Made by a program: the position numbers and the translations under genes. 64,000 nt of DNA. Source: Salinivibrio socompensis S35. GTDB lineage: Bacteria > Pseudomonadota > Gammaproteobacteria > Enterobacterales > Vibrionaceae. Under the pieces are notes generated by a model. It made no database searches, was not told the origin of the DNA, and worked only from the letters and a program-made list of their open reading frames with translations. The first letter of the stretch is position 1; each line of letters starts with the position of its first letter. Of this stretch, positions 1 through 6,886 are shown one piece after another. Where the stretch lies: assembly GCF_000513715.1 (NCBI RefSeq), contig NZ_AQOD01000020.1, positions 1-64,000 on the forward strand, given 5' to 3'.

Positions 1-1
1 T

Positions 2-286
2 GAGCTGCTGAAGCTGGATAAATACAACCTGCTTATCGTTGATGACGTGGGTTACGTTCGCAAAACGGAGCAGGAAACCAGTGTGCTGTTCGAGCTTATC
101 GCTCATCGATATGAAAGACATAGCATGATCATCACTTCAAATAAGTCGTTCGAGCAATGGGATGAGCTGTTCGACGACTCAACAATGACCATCGCTGCCA
201 TCGATCGGCTGGTGCATCATGCGATCATTCTTCACTGTGAAGGTGAAAGCTACCGACGCAAAATGGCAATGAGAGAAGGTAGTTAG
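2..286 (+). CDS. istB: IS21-family helper ATPase IstB, C-terminal part
   Basis: The AAA+ ATPase that assists the IstA transposase of IS21-type elements. The frame is open from base 2, so the gene starts outside the window and only about 94 residues are seen. They include the Walker B-like LLIVDDVG, a sensor-like IITSN segment and the usual basic end (GESYRRK). The stop is followed within 15 bases by the repeated terminal sequence of the element, the normal layout at the istB end of IS21. The identification is firm; whether the full element is intact cannot be seen. Confidence 0.88.
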   Translation, partial: ELLKLDKYNLLIVDDVGYVRKTEQETSVLFELIAHRYERHSMIITSNKSFEQWDELFDDSTMTIAAIDRLVHHAIILHCEGESYRRKMAMREGS

Positions 287-299
287 AAATCAGTATCAA

Positions 300-342
300 C
301 CGGCCAGGATAATTGACGGAAAACCGGCCAAGATAATTGACG
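300..342. mobile_element. IS21-type right end: two 19-bp terminal repeats
   Basis: Two copies of CCGGCCAGGATAATTGACG (300-318 and 324-342, one mismatch) lie directly after istB, spaced by 5 bases. IS21-family ends characteristically carry multiple short repeats of this kind that bind transposase. Past base 342 the sequence switches to trbL coding DNA, so this marks the right edge of the element. Confidence 0.75.
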
Positions 343-352
343 CTCTATACCT

Positions 353-1516
353 ATGGACAACTTGTCCATATTCCTGACCACGCTTGCCATATTGGCATGC
401 ATGGCCATTGTCGCGGCCAACGTTCTTCTTGCCCTAGTTACGGCATGGATTATTGCTTACGCGGGAATCTTTGTCTTGGGCTTCGGTGGCTCGCGCTGGA
501 CCTCTGACATTGCCGTCAACTATTTCCGGAGTGTGGCCGGTATAGCACTCAAAATCATGACAATGACACTGCTGGTTGGGATCGCTGTTTCTATTATCGA
601 TGGTTATCACTCCGACCTTTCAGAAGGTGCGCCCATGGACGAATTGTTGGTCATTTTCGTTGTGTCCCTTGTCATGGTTATTCTCGTTAACTCCGTACCA
701 AACGTGGTTGCAGGCTTGATCCCTGGCGGTGGTGCTGCTGCGAGCGCTGGTAGTTCATTCAGTGCAGGGGCCTTGATTGGTGGTGCTGTCGGTGCCGGTG
801 CAGCCGTTGCATCGGGTGGTGCTGCGCTTGGAAGCGCTGCAATGTCCGGGGCGACTAACATGGCCGGTGGAGCTAGTGCTGTAAAAGCAGCCTTTCAAAA
901 GGCGCAATCCAGTATGGCCGGTGGAGACATGCCGAGCTTCGGCGGTAGCTCTAGTGATACCGGCGAGAGCTGGGGTGGTAGCACCACTGGCAGCGATAAC
1001 GCGAGCAAAGGTGATACGCCATTTGCCCAGGCAGCAGGTTTTTCCGGAGCGGGCGGTTCCAGCTCTGGCGGTGGGTTTGGTCGGGCAGCTTCTCTAGCAG
1101 CCGGAACGGCTGGCGAGCTTGCTAAAGGGGTCGGGGCAAAGATGGCCGGAAGTTTTCAGGACAAGGCTAATCAGACCGCCGGCGGACGCCTGGCATCCTC
1201 GATTCGTGAAAGCATGGAGCCAAAGAGTGATAACGATGCTGGTAGAGCTGATCAGGTGAGTGATACCGCATCTTTCGACAGCGATAGCTTAAGCGGTGGC
1301 AACGGCGGCGGTTGGGTAAACCAAACAGGCGGCTTTGATGCTCTGTCCAGCGAGGACCAGGACAAGGCCCGCCAATCACACGCTGAGTGGCAAGCACGCG
1401 ACCCGGAAAAGCACACCTTCGACGTCGGGGACTACGTTTCGTATGCCCAGGAACGCCAGCAGGAACGTAATGAAGAGGTTGCCAGCTTTGTGAACCGCGA
1501 TCGGCAAGATACGTAA
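353..1516 (+). pseudogene. trbL: TrbL (P-type conjugation channel protein), 5'-truncated by the IS element
   Basis: TrbL/VirB6-like proteins are polytopic inner-membrane parts of the mating-pair channel of P-type type IV secretion systems. The 387 residues left have hydrophobic segments at about 6-35, 36-45, 60-82 and 96-120, then a long Gly/Ala/Ser-rich tail and a charged C-terminus, as in TrbL C-terminal halves. The family is usually clearly longer and starts with more membrane domain. Upstream, the frame meets a stop (338-340) inside the IS repeat, so the 5' part was lost to the insertion and the ATG at 353 is a chance start without a good ribosome site. It is part of a relict transfer region with the traJ genes downstream. 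Confidence 0.75.
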
Positions 1517-1528
1517 GGAGATAAGACG

Positions 1529-1795
1529 ATGAAAGAACGTAATTTCATGGCTGCCATGGATATGCTCGACAAAGACCAGGAACACCGCACAGAAGCCGAT
1601 TTTGTGCCGGTTGTCGAACCATCGACCGAGGAAGAGAAAGACACCGACGCGGAGATTGCGGCCTTTGTGAATCGCCCGGACCCTACTGGCCGAGTGGAGG
1701 CATCGAGCAGCACACGCATCAGCAATGACTCAGGGGCTGGAACCGGGAAAACCCCGTTTTCAGAAGTGGCCGGGTTTTCCAATACCGGCTTATAG
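1529..1795 (+). CDS. Small acidic protein of the trb operon, sharing motifs with the TrbL tail
   Basis: An 88-residue soluble protein of unknown function, preceded by a good AAGGAG site and 12 bases after trbL, so it is co-transcribed. It has no membrane segment or signal peptide. Two stretches resemble the TrbL tail just upstream: AAFVNR (44-49) versus ASFVNR at the TrbL C-terminus, and TPFSEVAGFSNTG (75-87) versus TPFAQAAGFSGAG (TrbL about 222-234). It may be a detached or duplicated TrbL tail module; I know of no assigned role. Confidence 0.6.
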   Translation: MKERNFMAAMDMLDKDQEHRTEADFVPVVEPSTEEEKDTDAEIAAFVNRPDPTGRVEASSSTRISNDSGAGTGKTPFSEVAGFSNTGL

Positions 1796-1803
1796 AAAGC
1801 ACA

Positions 1804-1835
1804 CGGGCCGGTGATGGTGCACCGGCCCGCATTTT
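1804..1835 (+). terminator. Hairpin terminator after the trbL operon
   Basis: A 10-bp perfect stem CGGGCCGGTG / CACCGGCCCG (1804-1813, 1820-1829) with a 6-base loop, followed by CATTTT. It sits between the 88-aa gene and the next gene. The U-tract is short, so it could also be an attenuator. Confidence 0.6.
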
Positions 1836-1863
1836 CACATACCACCTGTCAGAGAGGTGACAC

Positions 1864-2091
1864 ATGACAACCACGCATAATATCGAAGTCCAGCAAGCAA
1901 TTCATCAGGCAGCAACCAAGCTGGCCGCCATGGAGTTCATCGACCAGGAAACCGCCCAGCAGATTTCGCCCGTCGCGGAGGCGGTCGCCAATATGTTCAC
2001 GATCCTTTACTACCAGGCTGAAACTGGCCGAGCGACGCCGGAGGACTTCCAGGAGGCTTTAGCCACCATCCGGCAGGCGACAGGGAATTAA
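1864..2091 (+). CDS. Small traJ-adjacent plasmid protein, copy 1
   Basis: A 75-residue, probably helical protein of unknown function with a GAGAGGTG ribosome site. A paralogue lies at 4636-4848, sharing for example the run EFIDQETA and the block PVAEAVANMFTILYYQAETG. Both copies lie directly upstream of a traJ copy, so the pair is a conserved unit of the mobilisation region, perhaps a relaxosome accessory or a regulator of transfer genes. That role is inferred from position only. This copy looks intact although the following traJ is broken. Confidence 0.55.
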   Translation: MTTTHNIEVQQAIHQAATKLAAMEFIDQETAQQISPVAEAVANMFTILYYQAETGRATPEDFQEALATIRQATGN

Positions 2092-2478
2092 GACAAACGA
2101 TATGATGAACGATAAGACAGAACGAGTAACGAGGAAGGGCAGTACACCTATCAAAGTGTACTGCCTGCCCGAGGAAAAGGAACAAATCGAAGCGCAAGCG
2201 AAGCGGGCCGGTATGAGTGCAGCGCGTTAGCTGCGGGAGGTCGGGCAGGGATATCACATCTCAGGTGTGGTGGATTATGAGCAGGTTCGGGAGTTGGCTC
2301 GAATCAACGGCGACCTTGGCCGCTTGGGCGGCCTATTGAAGCTATGGCTGACCGATGACGTGCGAACTGCCCAGTTCGGCCAGTCAACAATCCTGCTGTT
2401 CTCAGTAAGATCGAGGCGACGCAGGAGGAAATGGGTAAGGTCATGACCAAGATTGTTATGCCGAGGTCTGAACCGTGA
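1921..2478 (+). repeat. Direct repeat copy 1 (75-aa gene 3' part plus traJ)
   Basis: About 558 bases that align end to end with 4678-5234, with scattered substitutions and small indels. The two copies flank the inverted phosphoribosyltransferase/SLOG cassette. Divergence is visible at many codon third positions, so this is not a very recent duplication; gain of a related plasmid segment is equally possible. Confidence 0.8.
2102..2478 (+). pseudogene. traJ: traJ copy 1, inactivated (stop codon and frameshift)
   Basis: A relict of the RP4-type relaxosome protein TraJ, which binds near oriT and helps the relaxase load. Compared with the intact copy at 4860-5234 it has an in-frame TAG at 2228-2230 in place of the Tyr codon of SAARYLRE, and lacks one base after 2393, which breaks the C-terminus. 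Family-typical blocks PIKVYCLPEEKE and GRLGGLLKLWLTDD remain readable. The TAG is a substitution relative to copy 2, so at least this lesion is unlikely to be a simple indel-type read error. Confidence 0.8.
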
Positions 2479-2684
2479 CCCTGAACACAGATAGCCGGAG
2501 CCAGTTGCGAATGCAGGGTGTGGCTATCTACCCCCTGTTTCGGGGATTTCCGATTATTACCACCTTCTCTGGATTTTTTTACTTGGGCCGCGATCTCATG
2601 CAGAGACAGGTTGCTTTCCCCGCTTCGCTCCCCAGCTGCTATAGCACTTTTCAGCGCTGATATTTGATTTTTCTGACGTTCCAT
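2304..2684 (-). CDS. Possible third cassette gene with a ParD-antitoxin-like tail
   Basis: An ORF whose ATG overlaps the stop of the SLOG-HTH gene (TGATG), so it could be translationally coupled. Residues about 8-38, including ALKSAIAAGERSGE and then LHEIAAQVKKSRE, resemble the C-terminal toxin-binding half of ParD-type antitoxins (pattern ALxxAIxxGxxSG). The ribbon-helix-helix half is missing. The rest of the ORF runs antisense through the broken traJ copy and looks non-coding, so the real gene was probably cut near 2480 at the repeat junction. This is a low-confidence call. Confidence 0.35.
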   Translation of the reverse strand: MERQKNQISALKSAIAAGERSGESNLSLHEIAAQVKKSREGGNNRKSPKQGVDSHTLHSQLAPAICVQGHGSDLGITILVMTLPISSCVASILLRTAGLLTGRTGQFARHRSAIASIGRPSGQGRR

Positions 2685-3538
2685 CACGCTGTCTCACGTA
2701 TTTGCATTTCGACCCGGAGGCCTGCCGTTGCAGCCATGTTAACAAGCGCATCGAGGCCGAACAGATCAACTTTTCCCCTTGTGAGGTCTGAAATGCGGGG
2801 TTGTGTCACGCCGAAAACCTTGGCGGCCTGTGACTGGCTTAGGTGGGTGCGAGTAATGTGTTCCTTTAGAGCGGACATGAGCGCTGCACGTAGCTTTATG
2901 CTCTCATTGTAAGCAGAGTTTTTTTCGATGGTATCTTGATCTTCCAACTCAGTCTTTATGACTGGTGACGTTTCCGCATCAGCAACATCAAGGGACAATT
3001 GTTCTTGGGAAAGGCTTGATATTTTTTCTGAAAGATTAATCTTTCCTTCGGCCTTCGCGCGTGCATGGGCAGACATGAATGTAAGAAGGTGGTCGAGTCC
3101 AGACTTATCAGAAATGGTCACAAAGTCCTTGTTTTTATTTACAAATACCAAAGACTTCTTCTTCTCACGAAGAAGCTCGATAACATTGCTTAGAGTCCCT
3201 GTGCTTTTGCAATCCCAAATCATTAGGCCGTAATCACTGCTTCGGGCCATTTCTAGATCTTTGGCTGTGAAATAAGCTCGACTACCTGCTTTCGCTTTTG
3301 AATGGACTTTATGAACGGGCCAATCAGCAACGTTGTTACGTGGGGCATCCCCTGTGCAGTAAACTGTCACCTTATTGGCTTGGAAGTTGTATAGACATTC
3401 TTGTATGGAGGTATCGGCTCCATCTGCATCGCCGACAACAACGTTAAAGTCAGACGATACAACTTTATGGATTCTCTCTTGCACCTTTTCATGCAAGCGA
3501 CTGATGGAGATCGAACCGGCAATAAATACTGTTGTCAT
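2684..3538 (-). CDS. SLOG-type nucleotide-binding protein fused to a HigA-like HTH domain
   Basis: 284 residues. The N-terminal half looks like a Rossmann-type SLOG/YspA-like domain: a first strand VFIAGSI (4-10), the glycine motif GDADGAD (36-42), then VTVYCTG, and a second motif DYGLMIWDCKSTGTLSN (102-118). SLOG domains bind or cleave nucleotide-derived ligands. A polar linker leads to a C-terminal helix-turn-helix (about 215-280, SQSQAAKVFGVTQPRISDL) of the HigA/HTH_37 type, so the protein may repress its own operon while sensing a nucleotide. It starts 3 bases after the phosphoribosyltransferase stop and is evidently co-translated. No toxin or effector domain is visible. The exact SLOG subfamily needs a profile search. 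Confidence 0.7.
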   Translation of the reverse strand: MTTVFIAGSISISRLHEKVQERIHKVVSSDFNVVVGDADGADTSIQECLYNFQANKVTVYCTGDAPRNNVADWPVHKVHSKAKAGSRAYFTAKDLEMARSSDYGLMIWDCKSTGTLSNVIELLREKKKSLVFVNKNKDFVTISDKSGLDHLLTFMSAHARAKAEGKINLSEKISSLSQEQLSLDVADAETSPVIKTELEDQDTIEKNSAYNESIKLRAALMSALKEHITRTHLSQSQAAKVFGVTQPRISDLTRGKVDLFGLDALVNMAATAGLRVEMQIRETA

Positions 3539-3541
3539 GGG

Positions 3542-4132
3542 TCACTTCCACGTTATCGAGGCGGCATAGATGCGATTAATTTTGTTGTATGTCCGCAAGG
3601 CTTTACAGACCGCATCCATGGTTGCGCCGGTGTCAAATAAGTCATCTAGCAAGAGTGCATTCCAGCAACCATCATTGGTGATGCTTGGGATAATACTGAA
3701 CCTACCCTGCAATGCCGCGTCCTTTTCCTCGCGACTGTGTAGATTTTTTAGTTGCGGGCTTCCCTCCGGCGGGGGAGATTTCACAACAATATTGCCGAAC
3801 ACTGGGATGCCGGTAATTCGACCTAGCTCCGCAGCAAGTTCATCAACCGGTTGCCGAGCACGTATGGTTGAGGCTGGCATAGGAATGATCAAACCGACTT
3901 TCTCGAACAATGGCAGCAGCGTGGTTTGCAACTGCGCTGCGATTGGTGCGACCTGGTCCCAATCACTCCGGTATTTGAGCTGGTATAGGGCTTCACCTGG
4001 TTCAGACCGTGTAGTGTCAAACCGAGGGTGTCCGTATTCATCATCCCCGAGGTAGGTACTCGTAAGAGTGTGCTTATGCAGGGCATAGCCAAGGTCCCAG
4101 CTTCCTTCGAGTTTCTTAACCTGGATTTGCAT
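3542..4132 (-). CDS. ComF-like phosphoribosyltransferase-fold protein
   Basis: 196 residues. The PRPP-binding loop is clear near the C-terminus: LLLDDLFDTGATMDAV (two acidic residues, then DTGAT). Upstream lies a PMPAST strand and the R-A-R-QPVDELAAELG segment seen in ComF/amidophosphoribosyltransferase relatives. There is no zinc ribbon, unlike full ComF. I chose the ATG at 4132 because a strong AAGGAG lies just upstream; a longer frame exists but lacks support. It is the first gene of a two-gene unit with the SLOG-HTH protein, so a nucleotide or ribose-phosphate reaction coupled to sensing is likely. The substrate is unknown. Confidence 0.75.
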   Translation of the reverse strand: MQIQVKKLEGSWDLGYALHKHTLTSTYLGDDEYGHPRFDTTRSEPGEALYQLKYRSDWDQVAPIAAQLQTTLLPLFEKVGLIIPMPASTIRARQPVDELAAELGRITGIPVFGNIVVKSPPPEGSPQLKNLHSREEKDAALQGRFSIIPSITNDGCWNALLLDDLFDTGATMDAVCKALRTYNKINRIYAASITWK

Positions 4133-4190
4133 GCTTGGCGCTCCTTCGGGTGTTTTTGTGTTTCCGGGGAAATCCAGATACCATGGCTTG

Positions 4191-4219
4191 AGCATACAAA
4201 ATATTGTATAATTCTTCAA
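4191..4219 (-). promoter_or_regulatory. Cassette promoter with embedded inverted-repeat operator
   Basis: On the minus strand a -35-like TTGAAG (4219-4214) and a -10-like TATGCT (4196-4191) are separated by 17 bases, about 60 bases upstream of the phosphoribosyltransferase start. The spacer and -10 contain the inverted repeat ATACAA-N4-TTGTAT (4194-4209). That placement suits repression by the HTH domain encoded in the same operon. Seen in sequence; function inferred. Confidence 0.5.
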
Positions 4220-4225
4220 GTGTAA

Positions 4226-4237
4226 TCGCTTAAGCGA
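4226..4237. promoter_or_regulatory. Perfect 12-bp palindrome between divergent genes
   Basis: TCGCTTAAGCGA is a perfect palindrome just upstream of the cassette -35 and 20 bases before the start of the small plus-strand ORF at 4257. It is a candidate second operator or a site for another regulator of the divergent pair. Confidence 0.4.
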
Positions 4238-4256
4238 CCATAACCAAGGGCATAGC

Positions 4257-4407
4257 ATGAATGAGGAACGAAACCGGGACACCGGCCCTGCTGTGCGCCG
4301 ACTGACTCCCGGTGAACTGGCCGAGCTGCGCCGGGATATGCCGAGGCGTCGACCTGGCGCGGGCAGAGCTGAAGCGGCGGAGAGCCGAAAAACAGAAAAA
4401 AAACTGA
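4257..4407 (+). CDS. Small basic plasmid protein, frameshifted
   Basis: A short reading frame beginning with ATG at 4257 after an AAGGG site. It encodes MNEERNRDTGPAVRRL then TPGELAELRRDM; after about 4340 the neighbouring frame continues with a Lys/Arg-rich helix (DLARAELKRRRAEKQKKN) to a TGA at 4405. Joining the two gives about 50 residues, strongly basic at the end. It is divergent from the PRTase/SLOG cassette. I do not recognise the family; the plasmid mobilisation context suggests a small DNA-binding accessory protein. Confidence 0.35.
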
Positions 4408-4541
4408 ATATGGTATAGATAATGGTATTTAAGAGTTTAGATAATGTAATATTCTGTAATTAAAGGGAATTTATTTATTGTTGATAATAGAGTGGGAATA
4501 GGACTCGCTAGATATCGAATTAAGCTTTGCCAACTAACAAC

Positions 4542-4574
4542 AATGCCAGTCAGTTTTCTGACTGGCATTTTTTT
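4542..4574 (+). terminator. Strong intrinsic terminator
   Basis: A 12-bp perfect stem AATGCCAGTCAG / CTGACTGGCATT (4542-4553, 4558-4569) with a TTTT loop and a following T run. It ends transcription from the small divergent gene and insulates the second traJ unit. Confidence 0.85.
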
Positions 4575-4635
4575 ATGATCATGTTAGTTATCACTTTTGT
4601 CGTTATTGCTGCACAACACCAGACTCGGCCCGAAG

Positions 4636-4848
4636 ATGAAAGCCATAGCCGACAAAATGGCGGTGTTCCAAAACAGGTTGGCCGCCCTGGAGTTCATCGA
4701 CCAGGAAACCGCCCGGCAGATTTTGCCCGTCGCGGAGGCGGTCGCTAATATGTTCACGATCCTTTACTACCAGGCTGAAACTGGCCGAGTGACGCCGGAG
4801 GACTTCGAGCTGGCGTTAACAGCTATCCGGCAGGCGACAAGGAACTAA
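4636..4848 (+). CDS. Small traJ-adjacent plasmid protein, copy 2
   Basis: Paralogue of the 75-aa product at 1864-2091. About 70 residues if started at the ATG at 4636 (MKAIADKMAVFQ), giving the same length class; an alternative start lies at 4597. No strong ribosome site is visible and the N-terminus does not match copy 1, so this copy was probably joined here downstream of its original start. It ends 11 bases before the traJ start. Function unknown. Confidence 0.5.
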   Translation: MKAIADKMAVFQNRLAALEFIDQETARQILPVAEAVANMFTILYYQAETGRVTPEDFELALTAIRQATRN

Positions 4849-5234
4849 GGCAAAAGGTGATGAACGATAAGACAAAACGAATAACGAGGAAGAATAGTAC
4901 ACCTATCAAGGTGTACTGCTTGCCCGAGGAAAAAGAACATATCGATGCGCAAGCAAAGCGAGCAGGAATGAGCGCTGCGCGTTATCTGCGTGAGGTTGGC
5001 CAGGGCTACAAGATCAAGGGTGTGGTCGATTGTGAGCAGGTCCGGGAGTTGGCTCGAATCAACGGCTATCTTGGCCGTTTGGGTGGCTTATTGAAGCTAT
5101 GGCTGACCGATGACGTGCGAACTGCGCAATTCGGCCAGGCAACAATCCTTGCTGTTCTTAGCAAGATTGAGGCGACGCAGGAGGAAATGGGAAAGGTCAT
5201 GACCAAAATTGTTATGCCGAGGTCCGAGCCATAA
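4678..5234 (+). repeat. Direct repeat copy 2 (75-aa gene 3' part plus traJ)
   Basis: Aligns with 1921-2478 over its full length. This copy retains an intact traJ. The sequences beyond both ends of the two copies are unrelated, so the repeat boundaries are sharp. Confidence 0.8.
4860..5234 (+). CDS. traJ: TraJ relaxosome protein (RP4 type)
   Basis: A 124-residue protein matching the RP4/IncP TraJ family nearly end to end: PIKVYCLPEEKE, RAGMSAARYLREVGQGYKI, LARINGYLGRLGGLLKLW and the C-terminal KVMTKIVMPRSEP. TraJ is a ribbon-helix-helix-type DNA-binding protein that recognises a site beside the nick region of oriT and recruits TraI. The ATG at 4860 has AAAGG upstream. In IncP plasmids traJ is followed by the relaxase traI; here it is followed by unrelated DNA, so the module cannot mobilise on its own. 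Confidence 0.85.
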   Translation: MNDKTKRITRKNSTPIKVYCLPEEKEHIDAQAKRAGMSAARYLREVGQGYKIKGVVDCEQVRELARINGYLGRLGGLLKLWLTDDVRTAQFGQATILAVLSKIEATQEEMGKVMTKIVMPRSEP

Positions 5235-5362
5235 CAAGGTTATGTTCGGTCCCCCTTATTTTACGTCGGCGGGCCAGTTCTTCCTTTGCCCAAGCTGAAG
5301 ACTCCATCATATCCTCCCATCAATCAACTCGGTAACTAACAGGCATACCGAGTCTTATAACT

Positions 5363-6075
5363 TTGTTCATCGCTTTCACGTTGGCAATGCTTCGCCAGCT
5401 TGTGCATAGTAATCACGTAGTGTCAGTTACGCGTTATGTTAACTGGTGCCTGCTTCATTCAAACTCTCCGCTCATCTTGCAGAATTCAACAGTGCACGGC
5501 CAACGGTACCTGTTTAGCGCTGAAATAAAGCGTATACATCGTAAAGATAGCCTATCAGAATTGCTAGGCGCTGCTCGCTCAGACACTCTGTTGGTGTGCA
5601 ATAGACTAACGGCTCATTTCGCCGTATTTTTGTCACCAAGAACGCGATCAATTTTATTGATGAGGCCGGTAACGCTCGTGTGAGTTATAGCGGGCTGAAT
5701 CTATGGATTGAGGGGAAAAATAGCGCTAAAAACCACCTAGCAATTCCACAGCCGGCAAAGCCGAGGCTAGGTTTTATGAAGCTGCTGTTTGCTTTGTTGG
5801 TTCAAGAGGATGTGTTACATCTACCATTTCGAGCAATAGCTGAGATGGAAAATATTTCATTAGGTATGGTGAGTAAGGGATTTAAATACCTGGAGGCTGA
5901 AAAGCTTGTCAGTCTGGGTAGTACTCGTCGCATTCTGGAGAAAGAAAGAGGCCCTTTATCATATCTGGATTGAACACTATCGTACGGTACTCAGGCCAAA
6001 GCTCGGTGGGTTAAAATTAGTTGCTCCGGATGATTGGCGAGACATCCCTTTAACATCCGACGCTGGATATCAATA
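5363..6075 (+). pseudogene. Decayed AbiEi-like antitoxin (type IV toxin-antitoxin) relic
   Basis: Reading across three frames gives the features I associate with AbiEi_2-type proteins: SDTLLVCNRL, then NAINFIDEAGNARV (about 5643-5685), a winged-helix block with LPFRAIAEMENISLGMVSKG (about 5820-5880), then RRILEKKEALYHIWIEHYR and LRPKLGGLKL. Frame changes occur near 5615 and 5945. The family's later C-terminal part is not seen and no intact toxin partner follows. A third-frame stretch at 6068-6198 (ending TLPDTRV) may be the tail of a lost downstream gene. The family assignment is from memory of the motif pattern. Confidence 0.5.
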
Positions 6076-6258
6076 CCAAAGCATTACTGGCTGTTGCTGA
6101 GCTGCTTGCAAGCAGCGATAGCCGAAATAAAGAGGTTGCCGAACGCATCAATGAGCAATATCTACACCTTAAAACACTCCCTGATACCCGCGTGTGAGCC
6201 AGGTACAAGGTCGTGACAGTTCTGGCCGGATAGCAAAGCTGTATCCCAATTAACATGA

Positions 6259-6287
6259 AAACCGCCCCAAGTGAGGCGGTTTCTTTA
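6259..6287 (+). terminator. Intrinsic terminator after the AbiEi-like relic
   Basis: Stem AAACCGCC / GGCGGTTT (6259-6266, 6275-6282) with an 8-base loop, followed by a T-rich CTTTAT. It lies between the relic and the convergent higBA operon and may serve both. Confidence 0.7.
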
Positions 6288-6305
6288 TCACGCTGAGTTA
6301 AGGTA

Positions 6306-6588
6306 TCAACCAGCTGCTTGTAACGCTTTGATCGGTGGTTGCGGGTGCTGCCTGGCTTGAGCTAGATCATAGTTCACCTGCATGGCGAGCCAGGCTCGGG
6401 CCGTGCTCACTCCTGCCATTTCCAGGCGAAGCGCAAGGTCAGGCTGATCGCTGCTCGGCCGTTCAGTACACGGGACAGAGCTACACGGGACATGCCCAGT
6501 CGCTCGGCTGTTTCCTTAACAGACAGGCCCAGCTCAGCAATAACGTCTTCGCGCAGCAATTCGCCAGGGTGCGGAGGTTCATCATCAT
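6306..6588 (-). CDS. higA: HigA-type antitoxin, frameshifted
   Basis: The XRE-family antitoxin of the HigBA type II toxin-antitoxin module; it neutralises HigB and represses the operon. The start has GGAG and three in-line ATGs (6588, 6585, 6582) 12-18 bases after the higB stop. Readable blocks are HPGELLREDVIAELGLSVKE, AERLGMSRVALSRVLNGRAA and, in another frame, LEMAGVSTARAWLAMQVNY, ending QPPIKALQAAG. One base is missing near 6572 and another near 6436; restoring both gives about 94 residues, the normal length. Whether these are assembly errors or real loss matters, because the toxin gene is intact. Confidence 0.75.
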
Positions 6589-6600
6589 GGTTTATTCTCC

Positions 6601-6879
6601 CTAGTGGTAATCGACGTAATTGACCAATTCGACATCCACTCCAATGAACCGAAAGGTCACACGCCAGTTGCCGTTTACCCGAATTGACCAGTACCCGTTC
6701 AGCTCACCTTTCAACTGGTGTAATCTGAACGAAGGCATGTTGAGGTCGTCTGGTCCAGCGGCAACGTCCAGTAACGCCAGGATACGACTTAGTTTGGCCG
6801 CATGTGCCGCCTGAATGCCTCGGGTCGTCCCAGTCTTGTAGAAGGCTTCAAGCCCTTTATGTTGGAATCCTGTGATCAT
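6601..6879 (-). CDS. higB: HigB toxin (RelE/ParE-fold mRNA interferase)
   Basis: 92 residues, the usual size for the HigB/host-inhibition-of-growth killer family. Family blocks are present: AAKLSRILALLDVA, MPSFRLHQLKGELNGYWS, then IRVNGNWRVTFRF and the end VNYVDYH. HigB cleaves mRNA at the ribosome. It is the first gene of the operon, as usual for higBA, with the antitoxin downstream. No lesion is seen. Confidence 0.88.
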   Translation of the reverse strand: MITGFQHKGLEAFYKTGTTRGIQAAHAAKLSRILALLDVAAGPDDLNMPSFRLHQLKGELNGYWSIRVNGNWRVTFRFIGVDVELVNYVDYH

Positions 6880-6886
6880 GGGTTTT

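Noticed and set aside
607-861. Pro/Ala-rich minus-strand ORF inside trbL
   Set aside because: It is the complement of the Gly/Ala-rich TrbL tail, with no ribosome site or family match.
1-6300. Origin of transfer next to traJ
   Set aside because: I looked upstream of both traJ copies for the IncP nick-region pattern and inverted repeats and found nothing convincing. The relaxase gene is also absent.
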